Below, one piece after another: positions 40,031-49,205 of a stretch of DNA of 64,000 nucleotides (positions are counted from its first letter, which is position 1; each line of letters opens with the position of its first letter). The stretch lies in assembly GCF_000407445.1 (NCBI RefSeq), contig NZ_ASWB01000003.1:620001-684000 (forward strand). Direction: 5' to 3'. This DNA comes from Enterococcus moraviensis ATCC BAA-383 (GTDB taxonomy: Bacteria > Bacillota > Bacilli > Lactobacillales > Enterococcaceae). The position numbers and the translations under genes are program-made. The notes under the pieces were generated by a model, which ran no database searches, was not told the origin of the DNA, and saw only the letters and a list, made by a program, of their open reading frames with translations.

Positions 40031-40557
40031 AAAAGACTTGTTACATCAGTTGAAGAATTAGTTGTTGTGGATCCTTCATTAGCAGAAGATGATACTCTTG
40101 TAATACCTAACTATGTGGACGAAGTTAGAATGGCAAGAGCTGGTATTACGAAGTATAAAGTAAACAATGTTCGTTCTGGTAGTGATTATACTGGTGGAAG
40201 CATTGCTACAAGTAGTGGTGGACCCCAGGTGTTATGTTGACTATAACCCAGACTAAATCGATTTCAACATCATTAAGTGGTTCTTTCGGAGCCTCTAATA
40301 AAGTTATTAGTGCTAGTGTGGGGTGGAACGTTACAGGTTCTACGTCTATTGCAATTTCAGGTTCATATAAAGTTCCTTCTAAAATTGGAAATAAAAAGGT
40401 GAAAAATTGTAAGTTGACAGCTCACACAGTGTATAAAACAAAGAAATTTGATGTTCATAAAATGCCTTGGAATTCAACCAAATGGTCTAAACAAGGTACA
40501 GGCACAGTGAAAAAGGCTTATGGAGTTTCTTTTAAAAAGAGCTTTACTTATAAATAG
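40031..40557 (+). pseudogene. Frameshifted gene of unknown function
   Basis: A frame without a start (VTSVEELVVVDPSLAEDDTL...) stops at about 40240. One base added in the CCCC run at 40223-40226 would join its SSGGP end to the downstream frame at 40234 (MLTITQTKSISTSLSGSFGA), which ends in a basic KKAYGVSFKKSFTYK. The Ser/Thr/Gly repeats and amphipathic beta pattern suggest a secreted or pore-type protein, but no family is recognised. The original start is lost. Confidence 0.6.
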
Positions 40558-40566
40558 AAAGCTGAG

Positions 40567-40782
40567 ATGATAAAATTGAAGGTTAAACTAATTAAATTTA
40601 CTTTATGTGTTTTTGTATATGCAATTGCTTTTTATTTATTCTTGAAATCAGTAGATAACTATCCGATTGCTAAAGAAGATGTTTCACAGAGTTTTTATAT
40701 CGCAGTATTTGTTGTGAAAAATGTATATATTCTTTTTGGCTTAGGATTCTTGATACAATTTATTAGAAATTTCAAATCGTAA
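40567..40782 (+). CDS. Small two-span membrane protein
   Basis: The 71-residue protein has two hydrophobic helices (FTLCVFVYAIAFYLFL and YIAVFVVKNVYILFGLGFLI). It begins 9 bp after the frameshifted gene with a weak ribosome site (AAGCTGAG) and is followed by a terminator. It may be the immunity partner of the broken upstream gene. The function is not known. Confidence 0.5.
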   Translation: MIKLKVKLIKFTLCVFVYAIAFYLFLKSVDNYPIAKEDVSQSFYIAVFVVKNVYILFGLGFLIQFIRNFKS

Positions 40783-40790
40783 TAGTTAAA

Positions 40791-40819
40791 AGTCAAACCA
40801 AGAGGTTTGGCTTTTTTTA
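40791..40819 (+). terminator. Terminator after the small membrane gene
   Basis: AGTCAAACC pairs with GGTTTGGCT, followed by TTTTTTT. Confidence 0.8.
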
Positions 40820-40853
40820 TTTACAGAAAATCGTTTGAATTAAAAGGTATTGC

Positions 40854-40883
40854 AAAAAAATAGAGTGGGAATATCCCACTCTA
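40854..40883 (-). terminator. Terminator after the DUF4854-type lipoprotein
   Basis: TAGAGTGGGA and TCCCACTCTA form a 10-bp stem, with seven T residues on the minus strand. Confidence 0.85.
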
Positions 40884-40909
40884 CAAACGGTTAAATTTTT
40901 TATTTTATA

Positions 40910-41443
40910 TTATTGAGCACTGTCAACATTATCCGTATCATCTTGCGTGATAAGGAAATTGATTACTTCTGATTGATCAGGGTTAAGAAAAATCACTTGG
41001 ATTTTAATGTCTGGAATAGCAACCTTAGCGGTATCCATAACTGGTTTTAGCCCTTTAACTAAAGTAGGTTTTAAGGCTTCTGCATCAATATTTGCCTCTG
41101 GTGCTTCTGCAAATACATAAGTATAAACAATAGTACTGTCTTCTCCTTCAGTGATAGAAATATCAGAATACATTCCTGCATATTGTTCTTTTAAGCTTGG
41201 AATTTGTGATTGAGCTCCTTCAATCATAAGTGAAAAGGTACTTGAATTACCAGATTTTTTTTCTGTACTCTGTTCAGTACTTTTTTCTGTGCTTTTCTTA
41301 GTACTTTCTTTAGTAGAAGATTCAGAACTTTCTACTTGACTACTAGAATCTTTGCTTGCAGAAGTATCCGCTGCTTTGCCACAACCACTAAGAACTATAG
41401 CCCCCATCACAAAACAAACGATACCCATTTTTAACTTTTTCAT
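40910..41443 (-). CDS. Lipoprotein with Ser/Lys/Glu-rich linker (DUF4854-like)
   Basis: The 177-residue protein starts MKKLKMGIVCFVMGAIVLSG, with a lipobox ending VLSGC. A spacer of Ser/Thr/Lys/Glu repeats (KESTKKSTEKSTEQSTEKKS) precedes a small globular domain (IPSLKEQYAGMYSDISITEGEDS; YTYVFAE) that resembles DUF4854. ATG at 41443 lies 7 bp after AAGGAG; the longer frame is rejected. It is likely anchored on the outer face of the membrane. Confidence 0.75.
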   Translation of the reverse strand: MKKLKMGIVCFVMGAIVLSGCGKAADTSASKDSSSQVESSESSTKESTKKSTEKSTEQSTEKKSGNSSTFSLMIEGAQSQIPSLKEQYAGMYSDISITEGEDSTIVYTYVFAEAPEANIDAEALKPTLVKGLKPVMDTAKVAIPDIKIQVIFLNPDQSEVINFLITQDDTDNVDSAQ

Positions 41444-41592
41444 TTCCATTCTCCTTGTAAAACAAATTATTTTTCGTAACACCTATTAATTTTACCACAT
41501 TACAAGACGTATTCACTATCTATAGTGAAATTTTTTTCTATAATTTTTAACCGCACAAAAATTGCAGAAAAAAATTACTGTAAGGTTGTTTT

Positions 41593-41608
41593 TGTTTCAT
41601 GTGAAACA
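41593..41608. other. parS-like palindrome with one central change
   Basis: TGTTTCATGTGAAACA differs from parS only at position 8 (C to T), breaking the central CG. It lies upstream of the 41702 gene. It may be a weak ParB site. Confidence 0.5.
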
Positions 41609-41701
41609 TTTAGGGAGATTTTTGACAGTAAATCAAAAGTTTGGAGAGACAGGTATGGAATAAAATAACTATATAAACAGAAGCAAAGTAAGGGAGTGAG
41701 A

Positions 41702-42049
41702 ATGGTGCGCATAATTAAAACAGTGGAAGATTTTTGGCAAGTAATCGATGAAATAAGAGTAAAAAAGGAAATAAACTGGTCAAATTTAGTTGGAGGAAAA
41801 GCACAATTAGCTGCAAGTAAACGATGGAATCCGCCTTTGACAGATATTCTTCAAATGCAAAAGAAGCTTGATGTAGATATTATCAATACACTTGTCTATG
41901 AATTAACGGAAGCAGAGCAAGAAGTGACAAAAGATCCAGAAGTACCCGAAAAAATGAAGTTGATTTACCAATGGATTCAAGCTGACAATTGGATGGAAGA
42001 TGAAGAACTTCTTCAAAAAGTACAAGAAGTTGCAAGAACGATTTTATAA
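41702..42049 (+). CDS. Hypothetical protein
   Basis: The 115-residue soluble helical protein starts MVRIIKTVEDFWQVIDEIRV after AAGGGAG. The segment INWSNLVGGKAQLAASKRWNPPLTDILQMQKKLDV looks like a helix-turn-helix of the Cro/C1 kind without the usual spacing; the C-terminal half is acidic. It lies 147 bp before the endolysin and may be a phage-related control protein. The function is unknown. Confidence 0.5.
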   Translation: MVRIIKTVEDFWQVIDEIRVKKEINWSNLVGGKAQLAASKRWNPPLTDILQMQKKLDVDIINTLVYELTEAEQEVTKDPEVPEKMKLIYQWIQADNWMEDEELLQKVQEVARTIL

Positions 42050-42196
42050 TAAAAGGTCATCTAAAGACAAAATAATGCTGAGAAAGAGCAACCTACGCTA
42101 GTCTTTACCACTTTGTTTTTTAAACACACACGAGTGGAAGAGCTTCAGAAAATAGGCCGAGGCTTTTTTCTCAACAGTAAGTAAAAAGGAGAAAAA

Positions 42197-42961
42197 ATGG
42201 AAAATATAGAAAAAATGATTAAATGGATGTCAGATAGGAAAGGGAAAGTAACTTACAGCATGGCTGCTCGTCTAGGACCTAACAGTTATGATTGTTCCAG
42301 TGCGGTTTATTTCGCTTTGATCAATGGTGGTTTTTTAAACACAGATAAGATGGGCAATACAGATACATTGTTCGCCCATTTGGAAAATGCTGGATGGAAT
42401 CAGGTACAAGCAGATGGAGCGGGCAATTATCCAGCTAAAAGAGGAGATATTTTTATTTGGGGAAATCGAGGAGCCTCAGGAGGAGCTGCTGGCCATACAG
42501 GGATTTTCATAGATGATCAAGATAGTATCATTCACTGTAATTACGGTTATAATGGTATCACAGTTAATAATCATGATACGATTTGGGCGTTAAATGGGTG
42601 TCCTGCAATTACGATTTATCGTTATGGAAAAAATGAAAACAATCAATTCCCTCCAAGTCCAACTCCAACCAAACCCAAACCTGCACCACAAGAACAACAA
42701 TCTGGTTTGATTCCAATGTCAGGTCAATTTTATCCAGATAGAGAACTAGCGGTCAGCCAAGATACCAATCCAGATGATGTGGCTAGCCCAGCACTTGACT
42801 ATTATTTACCTGGTATGATGATTCACTATGATCACTATATTCATAGTAACGGTTATGTTTGGATCAGTTATATTAGTCATGGCGGTGTACGGCGTTATGT
42901 TGCAGTAGGACCAGACGACAGCCGAACGGATACGACATGGGGGCGTGGGTTCTTTAATTGA
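42197..42961 (+). CDS. Phage-type peptidoglycan hydrolase (Amidase_5 with SH3 domain)
   Basis: The 254-residue protein has a CHAP/NlpC-like Amidase_5 domain with Cys33 (SYDCSSAVYFAL) and His100 (AAGHTGIFI), a Pro/Lys linker (about 152-170) and a C-terminal bacterial SH3 wall-binding domain (YYLPGMMIHYDHYI, GYVWISYISHGGVRRYVAVG). No signal peptide is present, as in endolysins that need a holin. AAAAGGAG precedes the ATG. No holin or other phage genes flank it. Confidence 0.88.
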   Translation: MENIEKMIKWMSDRKGKVTYSMAARLGPNSYDCSSAVYFALINGGFLNTDKMGNTDTLFAHLENAGWNQVQADGAGNYPAKRGDIFIWGNRGASGGAAGHTGIFIDDQDSIIHCNYGYNGITVNNHDTIWALNGCPAITIYRYGKNENNQFPPSPTPTKPKPAPQEQQSGLIPMSGQFYPDRELAVSQDTNPDDVASPALDYYLPGMMIHYDHYIHSNGYVWISYISHGGVRRYVAVGPDDSRTDTTWGRGFFN

Positions 42962-43061
42962 TCTACCTAAAGAGAATACGTGTAGTGAGGGGCAGTTCTA
43001 TATAAATTTGCAGGATCTTGTTATAATAATGAAAAAGGAATGATAGATGGAGTGACGATTA

Positions 43062-44036
43062 ATGAAAACTAATTTTGTAGAGAGTGAATTCGCTCCGTTA
43101 AAAAGAGTGGTTTTAGCGCAATCCCAATTTTGTTTACCTGAAAAGGAGAATGAGTTAGACACAAGTTTTTTATCCGAAAAAAATTTAGATCTTTTCAGAA
43201 ATAAAGTCGGTGATATAGCCGATTTATATCCAGAGATGCAACTAAAATGGGAAAATGAAAAAGAGCAAATGTCTCAATTGTTGACATCGTATGGTGTGGA
43301 AGTGATTCGACCAAGGATGTTAACAAAACACGAAAAAGAACTAGGTAAAAAGAGCGGACATGGTTATGCCAATTTTTTTTCAAGAGATCCTTTCTTTACA
43401 ATCGGGCATTTTATTATTGAAGGAAATTTGAGATTTACGCATCGGCGCTTGGAAGGTTTACCCATTCGAGCTATTTTACTTGAAGAGTCTAACCATCCAG
43501 AGGCGATTTATGCAGCTGTACCACAACCAGATATTTCGCAAGGAATAGAAAGTGAGACAGGTCCCTTTTTAGAAGGTGGGGATGTTTTAGTTTACGGTAA
43601 AACAATATTTGTCGGCTACTCTGGTTTAGCCAGTAATTTAAATGGGATCAATTGGCTGAAATCATTTTTAGCGCATTGGGATTACACTATTGTACCGGTC
43701 CGTTTGCATCCTGAGATTTTACATTTGGACTGTGCGCTTAGTATGGTGAAAGAAGGCTTGATGATTTATTGTGAGGAAGCATTTTTAGATGGTTTGCCTC
43801 AAGAACTAAATGCTTGGGATAAGATCAATGTGTCCTTGAAAGAAGCATCTGTACTGATGACAAATGGTTTGCCACTCAATGAATCGGTCTATATTACGGA
43901 CCAATCCTTTACAAAACTAATAGCAGATTTAGAAAAACAGGGTATGAAAGTTGAAACGTTAGACTATGAAATCTCAAGAATATTTGGAGGGTCTTTCCGA
44001 TGTACCACGCAAGCATTATTAAGAACAACCAACTAG
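43062..44036 (+). CDS. Amidinotransferase/arginine-deiminase superfamily enzyme
   Basis: The 324-residue pentein-fold enzyme has the family residues in order: EGGD (171-174), His221-x-Asp223 (LHLDCALS) and the nucleophile Cys314 (GGSFRCTTQ). This pattern fits dimethylarginine dimethylaminohydrolase or glycine-amidinotransferase-like proteins rather than the longer ArcA arginine deiminase. Guanidino substrates are implied. GGAGTGA precedes the ATG. It is a single gene. Confidence 0.85.
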   Translation: MKTNFVESEFAPLKRVVLAQSQFCLPEKENELDTSFLSEKNLDLFRNKVGDIADLYPEMQLKWENEKEQMSQLLTSYGVEVIRPRMLTKHEKELGKKSGHGYANFFSRDPFFTIGHFIIEGNLRFTHRRLEGLPIRAILLEESNHPEAIYAAVPQPDISQGIESETGPFLEGGDVLVYGKTIFVGYSGLASNLNGINWLKSFLAHWDYTIVPVRLHPEILHLDCALSMVKEGLMIYCEEAFLDGLPQELNAWDKINVSLKEASVLMTNGLPLNESVYITDQSFTKLIADLEKQGMKVETLDYEISRIFGGSFRCTTQALLRTTN

Positions 44037-44077
44037 TGGAGAACTTATAGAAAACGAAAAGAAGTTCAGAGTTTCAC

Positions 44078-44227
44078 CAAACAATTGTAATAAAGAAGCC
44101 AATTTTTCAACACAAAAAAGTCACATTTTCTGGTTATTATATATTCATACCAAACAAACAACCCTAACAAAACACTTTTTCATTTTTTAACTCCTTTACC
44201 CACTCTTCCCCAAAGAGTGGGTTATTT
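44078..44227. repeat. Twin 150-bp element, copy 1 (downstream of the LPXTG gene)
   Basis: It is collinear, without gaps, with 49056-49205 (about 13 differences). Its right half contains a 55-bp identical block and a hairpin ACCCACTCTT/AAGAGTGGGT (44198-44222) with a T-run on the plus strand, so it may encode a small plus-strand RNA with an exposed CUCCUUU. On the minus strand AAAGGAG (44191-44197) precedes a 12-codon frame at 44145-44183 (MKKCFVRVVCLV). Confidence 0.85.
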
Positions 44228-44274
44228 TTTTATCGCAAAAACTAAAATGATTCGAAATAGTTAGATAGTAAATA

Positions 44275-44335
44275 AAAAAGCACCAAGCCGTAATCAATAC
44301 AAAGTTGAATGATCACGGTTTGGTGCTTTTTGTTA
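44275..44335 (-). terminator. Terminator of the LPXTG gene
   Basis: AAAAAGCACCAAGCCGT pairs with ACGGTTTGGTGCTTTTT (one G-U), with T residues on the minus strand, 18 bp from the stop codon. Confidence 0.85.
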
Positions 44336-44352
44336 GTTAGATAGTTCGCTAT

Positions 44353-47300
44353 TTACTTGTGGTGTTTTCCTTTTTTTCTTCTCCAGAAAAGAAGTGTTCC
44401 AGCTGCTCCAGCCATAAATGAACCCATTCCTTGGCCTAATAGAGAAGTTTCTGATCCTGTATTAGGAAGCTTTCTTTCAGAACGAGTATTTGGTAGCTTA
44501 GAGCTTGAAGGGCGTGCAACAAGCCCTGTTTTAGTAGTTGTTAAAACGCCAGTCTTTGTTTTTTCTTCAGCTTTTTTCTTAGGATCGACTAAAGCGGTAG
44601 GTGCTTGAGCTTTAGCGCTGGCTACAGGTGCTTCTAATGCAGCAGGATCTGTCGGTGCAGTAAGATCAACTGTTTTTTCCACTGTCGGCGTTGTAGGATC
44701 AATTAAATCAGGTGCTATTATCTCTGGAATATTTGGTGCTTGGACGTCAGGTATTTGTTCTAATTCTTTTGGTTTTTCTAATGGATCGGCACCAGTGACA
44801 TCTTCCAAGTCATTTAATTCTATAGGTGCGCTCGGTTTCGTACTCTCTACAACTTGTTCACTGTCTAATACTATATCGGATACATCTAATGGATCACCCA
44901 GTCCATCAACTGGATCAGTAGGATTTGATGCAACATCTTGAGTTAGTGCTGGTAATGTGATTTCAACAAGTGGATCTAATGTTTTTGCTGAAACGGCAGA
45001 TGGTTTAATAGTATTATTAACAGGTTTTACTACAGGTTCTACTTGTTCCGGTTTGTTAAGAGCAGGATCAGCTGGTAGTGGAGCGTCTGGCATTGCTGGT
45101 ACTGTAGGGATTACCGGATCAGCTATTTTATAGATTTCTAATGGTCCTAAACTTGGTTGGATCATTGCTGGAACAAAAGGTGGAAGTGGCGTGATTATAT
45201 CTTCCTCTTCTTGTCCACTTATACTCCCTCTATATGCTTGAGCGTTAGAAAATCTTATTCCTCTTAACCAAGTATAGGCGTCATCCCCACTTCTAAGAGG
45301 GAAACTGTTCAACATTTCTAGATTGTACATATGTGTTGTTTTTAATCCTGTAACCATTGCTTTTGCAGTACTTGTAATATAGTCAACATTATAATCGAAA
45401 TCAACTTCTACATTACTTCCAGTTTTTGCATTAAAAGCATTTATTTCATCAGCTAATTTGACTTTTGCTTCTGCCCACTTCGCTGCTACACCTGCCAGAT
45501 AATCTGAATATTGTGAAGCTTCCTCAATTTTTTCAAGTCCAATTTTTTCATAGGCTGCAATAAATAATTTCCAATCTTCTCTTGTTGTAATTGCTCTCAG
45601 ATCGTCATCACTATAACCAATTGATGTAAAATCTAATGTGAAAAGGGAATTGATTGTAGGTCGCCAAATATTTTCAAAATCATTATTAGGATCACCAACA
45701 TTATTGATTGACCAGCCCTTTGTGTACTCATCAAAAGCTAATTGGTAATCAGAATAGGCTTGATAGTAAGTTTGATAAGTTTCTGAATTATCTACATTAT
45801 TTTGCATAGCTGTCTCTGCATCAACAATATATTGAGTCAGTTTACTTTTAAAGTCTCCAGGATTAAAAACAGACGTTAAAATGTTCGTTGGTGCTATAGA
45901 ACTAGCATTATACAGGTCATTTTGAGCTTGATATTCTTCAATGACTGGCCATGAATTAGATAAGGCATCTGTTAAAGCTTGTTTAGCAGCATCGTATTTT
46001 TCTTTCCAAGCAGCTACATCAGTTGAAATGTTAGCAAGATTATCTTGAGTAATTTTATCAACTGGAAAATCGTCAATGGTCTGATTCATAGTATCGATAG
46101 CAGCATTAATATTCGCTTGAGCAAGTAGTGCCTTGTTATAGGCTGCCAGTGCGTCATCGTAAGGTTTTGCGGCTGTCTTGAAATCTTCTGATGCAAGATC
46201 AAATTTAGTCTGTAGGTTATTAAATAATATAAGTGTAGCATCATAATTTTCAGTAAGTGTTTTTAGTTTGTCTGATGCCGTTGTGTATTTAGTGTTAGCC
46301 TCAGTAAAAGCATCATTTGCTTTAGTGTAGGCTTCATCCACTTTAGTGTACTCTGATTCAAGTGTTGTAAATGAATTTTTTAACCCTAGATACTCAGCTA
46401 AAACAGCATCGTAATCGTTTTTGTGAGTAATTTGCTCAGTTTCAAGTGCTTTTAATTTTGTAGAAGCATCCGTATAAAGTAGTAGAGTTGCTTGATATTT
46501 TTTTTCAAGCTCCACATGGGAAGCCGCTAAATCAGCATATTGTTGTTTGCGAAGTTCAAATGTTTCTGTAGCATCTCTAATAGCATCTACGGCTTCAATA
46601 TGAAGAATTTCAGCTGCAGAACGTTCGCCTGCTATCGTAACGAGTTGATTTTTTAAATCAAGGTAAACATCTCTTGTTTGAGTATATTGTTCTTCTAAAT
46701 TTGTGTAGTTGCCTTGGGCTGTTAGCAATAATTGTCCTAAATTGTCAAAATTTGTTTGTACTTGTGAGAATTCAGTTTTTAGCGCTAATAATTCCTCTTT
46801 CAGCATTAATTGTTCTGAGAAAAGACGATCATGTTCAGCAAGGGCTTCTTGATATTTTTTGTCAGCAAGTTCATATGCTTGGTTTGCTAAGGTATATTGC
46901 TCATCAATAAGAGTAAACGCATTTGAACCACTCGTAAACTCTGCTAATGCAGTGTCATATGATTGTCTTAGTTGATCATATTGAGCTTTTACTGCATCAG
47001 ATTCTGTAAGAGCTGTGGTATAAGCGGTTTTCGTTTCAGTATAGACATTCATTACTTCGTTATAACGAATATTAATCGCTTCATAGTCTTGTTCTAATTT
47101 TTTATAGTCAGCTTGTGCTTGGTCTTTTTTGATAACAAGAGCATCATATTGTTGCTTGATCGATTGATATGAAGTTGAGATTTGTTGAAACTCGTTAGAT
47201 GCTGTTTCGTAAGCTGTTTGGGTTTCATTAAATTGAGTATTTAGTAAATCAGCTTGTTCTTTTACTTTTTGATAGTCTTTATTCACTTCATTATAACGAT

Positions 47301-48669
47301 CATTATTTTCATTATACGCTGCTAATGCTGTCGCATATTCTACGGTTCCTTCTTCATATTGTGCAAGAATTTTTTCTGCAGCTGTTCGCTTTTCGTTATA
47401 TGAATTTAGTTCGGTTTCATAAGCAGTAAGTTGAGTATCGTACGCTGCTTTTTGTTGATCATAGGCTGTTTTAGCCGTTTCATATGTTTTCGTTTTTTGA
47501 TCATACGCTGCTTTTTCAGTTTCGTACGTTGAGCGCTCGGTATCATATTGATTTGTCAATAGGACTAATTGATCTGAGCTATCGTTGTAAGCAATTTGAG
47601 CCGCTTCATAGGCTTGTTTTATAGTATTATAATCAGTTTTGATCTTATCATATTCAGCAAGTTGGATCTCATAATTACTGATTGAAGTTGTTAATTTGGC
47701 TAAACGTTCTTCATAGCTAGTTTTTTCAGTCAAGTAGTTTTCTTTGGTATTATTATAGTTAGTAAGTAATACATTATAATCAGCCAAAGCTTTATCGTAA
47801 TTGGATTTTACTGCGTCGTATTTGACCTTTTCAGCTTCAAGATCTGTTTTTAGGGTACCGAAAGCTATAGTTGCGTTATTAAATTCTAGTGCTTTAGCAT
47901 CATAAGCCACTTGTTTAGTAGTATACGTATTAAGTAAATTTTCATAAGAAAGCTTTTGTGCGTTATAGTCTATCACTTGACCATCATAAGCCAGTTTAGC
48001 ATTGTTATAATCAGTTTGAATTTTTTCATAGGCTAGTACAGCGGCGTTATATGCTTCAAGTTTCGTTTCATATGCAGTACGTACAGTTTCGTAAGCTACT
48101 CGTTTTGCTTCAGCATCATTGTTTAATAGTTCGTAATCACTTTTAGCGTTCAAGTAATCACTTTGCATGGTAATAAAAGTATCTTGTGAGGCTTGATAAA
48201 GAAGCCGTTCACTTTCATAATTTGCTTTAGCTTCGTTGTAAGTATCAATATGTGCTTCGTAGCTAGACTTATTTGTTTCATATGTAACTCTATGTGCTTC
48301 ATACGCCTTAGTCGCTACTTCAAAATCTGATAATTGTTTTTGGTAGTCTGGTTTCAATCCATCTAAAGCTGCTTTAAGCTGATTAGCCGTTTCATACGTT
48401 TTATCAGCCTCACTTTTAAATGTATTGTATTCTGCTAATGCAGCATCATAATCTGCTTTAGTTGTCAGATATGCATCTTTAGCATCCGTATATTCCTTCA
48501 ATACGCTAATATAATCTTTCTGTTTACTTGGTTGAGCTGTTTTGGATACCTGGTCTATAGTAGTGGCTAATGTCTGCAAAGGAGCACTGCCTGCTACCAT
48601 TAGAAACGTGCTTGAATATAATAAAAATTTAAACGAACCTTTTTTCCATGAATCATTCATTGAACACAC
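44353..48669 (-). CDS. LPXTG-anchored coiled-coil surface protein
   Basis: The 1438-residue protein has a signal peptide (KFLLYSSTFLMVAGSAPLQT), then about 850 residues of helical repeats with regular Tyr spacing (patterns such as AYETAKTAYDQQKAAYD), a globular region (about 880-1130), a Pro/Asp-rich wall-spanning part (about 1130-1390) and a sorting signal LPNTGSETS, hydrophobic helix, RRKKGKHHK. An extra LPNTR lies 9 residues before the LPNTG. The start is GTG at 48669 after AAGGAAGG, or ATG at 48660. It is a long fibrillar adhesin-like stalk anchored by sortase A. Confidence 0.92.
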   Translation of the reverse strand: MCSMNDSWKKGSFKFLLYSSTFLMVAGSAPLQTLATTIDQVSKTAQPSKQKDYISVLKEYTDAKDAYLTTKADYDAALAEYNTFKSEADKTYETANQLKAALDGLKPDYQKQLSDFEVATKAYEAHRVTYETNKSSYEAHIDTYNEAKANYESERLLYQASQDTFITMQSDYLNAKSDYELLNNDAEAKRVAYETVRTAYETKLEAYNAAVLAYEKIQTDYNNAKLAYDGQVIDYNAQKLSYENLLNTYTTKQVAYDAKALEFNNATIAFGTLKTDLEAEKVKYDAVKSNYDKALADYNVLLTNYNNTKENYLTEKTSYEERLAKLTTSISNYEIQLAEYDKIKTDYNTIKQAYEAAQIAYNDSSDQLVLLTNQYDTERSTYETEKAAYDQKTKTYETAKTAYDQQKAAYDTQLTAYETELNSYNEKRTAAEKILAQYEEGTVEYATALAAYNENNDRYNEVNKDYQKVKEQADLLNTQFNETQTAYETASNEFQQISTSYQSIKQQYDALVIKKDQAQADYKKLEQDYEAINIRYNEVMNVYTETKTAYTTALTESDAVKAQYDQLRQSYDTALAEFTSGSNAFTLIDEQYTLANQAYELADKKYQEALAEHDRLFSEQLMLKEELLALKTEFSQVQTNFDNLGQLLLTAQGNYTNLEEQYTQTRDVYLDLKNQLVTIAGERSAAEILHIEAVDAIRDATETFELRKQQYADLAASHVELEKKYQATLLLYTDASTKLKALETEQITHKNDYDAVLAEYLGLKNSFTTLESEYTKVDEAYTKANDAFTEANTKYTTASDKLKTLTENYDATLILFNNLQTKFDLASEDFKTAAKPYDDALAAYNKALLAQANINAAIDTMNQTIDDFPVDKITQDNLANISTDVAAWKEKYDAAKQALTDALSNSWPVIEEYQAQNDLYNASSIAPTNILTSVFNPGDFKSKLTQYIVDAETAMQNNVDNSETYQTYYQAYSDYQLAFDEYTKGWSINNVGDPNNDFENIWRPTINSLFTLDFTSIGYSDDDLRAITTREDWKLFIAAYEKIGLEKIEEASQYSDYLAGVAAKWAEAKVKLADEINAFNAKTGSNVEVDFDYNVDYITSTAKAMVTGLKTTHMYNLEMLNSFPLRSGDDAYTWLRGIRFSNAQAYRGSISGQEEEDIITPLPPFVPAMIQPSLGPLEIYKIADPVIPTVPAMPDAPLPADPALNKPEQVEPVVKPVNNTIKPSAVSAKTLDPLVEITLPALTQDVASNPTDPVDGLGDPLDVSDIVLDSEQVVESTKPSAPIELNDLEDVTGADPLEKPKELEQIPDVQAPNIPEIIAPDLIDPTTPTVEKTVDLTAPTDPAALEAPVASAKAQAPTALVDPKKKAEEKTKTGVLTTTKTGLVARPSSSKLPNTRSERKLPNTGSETSLLGQGMGSFMAGAAGTLLFWRRKKGKHHK

Positions 48670-49055
48670 GAACCTTCCTTTTTTTTAAAATAATATTTTT
48701 TATATAGTAAAAATATAAAACCTTAAGCTATTTATATTTTTATTAATGTCATTATACATTATGATTACGTAAGTTATTTATCATGTTTTTCTATACAATT
48801 CTAATTTTTTGATAAACGTGGATTAAATAACGATACAAGTTAATTTTTATATTAAAATATGTTTAAAAGGAAATGAGAGGGAATGAATTGAAAAGAGAGA
48901 CAAAAGGTAATTAAATTAACGTGTAAAATTTCATTAAATAAACTATCTTCTTTGAGGTTAGTTGAACATAAAAAAAAGAGCCACTTTTTTTATAACAATT
49001 TTATGCAAAAATAATCGATAAAACGAAATGTAAATAGTGGTGGATTTATATTAAA
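48670..49055. other. Upstream region of the LPXTG gene
   Basis: This very AT-rich 386-bp stretch is the 5' region of the surface-protein gene. Several TATAAT-like hexamers occur on the minus strand but no uniquely spaced promoter is clear. No coding frame is seen. Confidence 0.4.
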
Positions 49056-49205
49056 CAAACAATTGTAATAAATAATCCGATTTTTCAACACAAAAAATTC
49101 ATACTTTGAGGTTATTATGAATTCATACCAAACAAACAACCCTAACAAAACACTTTTTCATTTTTTAACTCCTTTTCCCGCTCTTCCCCAAAGAGCGGGT
49201 TATTT
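49056..49205. repeat. Twin 150-bp element, copy 2 (upstream of the LPXTG gene)
   Basis: It is the same orientation and length as copy 1. Its hairpin has CCCGCTCT/AGAGCGGG where copy 1 has CCCACTCT/AGAGTGGG, so both sides changed together. The SD-like AAAGGAG on the minus strand and the 12-codon frame at 49123-49161 are identical to copy 1. Its T-run is interrupted (TTATTTATT). Confidence 0.85.

Noticed and set aside
43195-43383. Minus-strand frames inside the amidinotransferase and similar frames in gyrA, gyrB and mnmG
   Set aside because: They lie fully inside well-supported genes and lack ribosome sites and family motifs.
44078-44227. Fst/par type I toxin-antitoxin locus in the twin element
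   Set aside because: No Fst-like peptide of about 30 residues is encoded on either strand, and there are no convergent promoters over a shared terminator.
44353-48669. Assigning the LPXTG protein to antigen I/II
   Set aside because: The alanine/tyrosine helical repeats are similar in style, but I cannot identify the V domain or the C-terminal isopeptide domains of that family.
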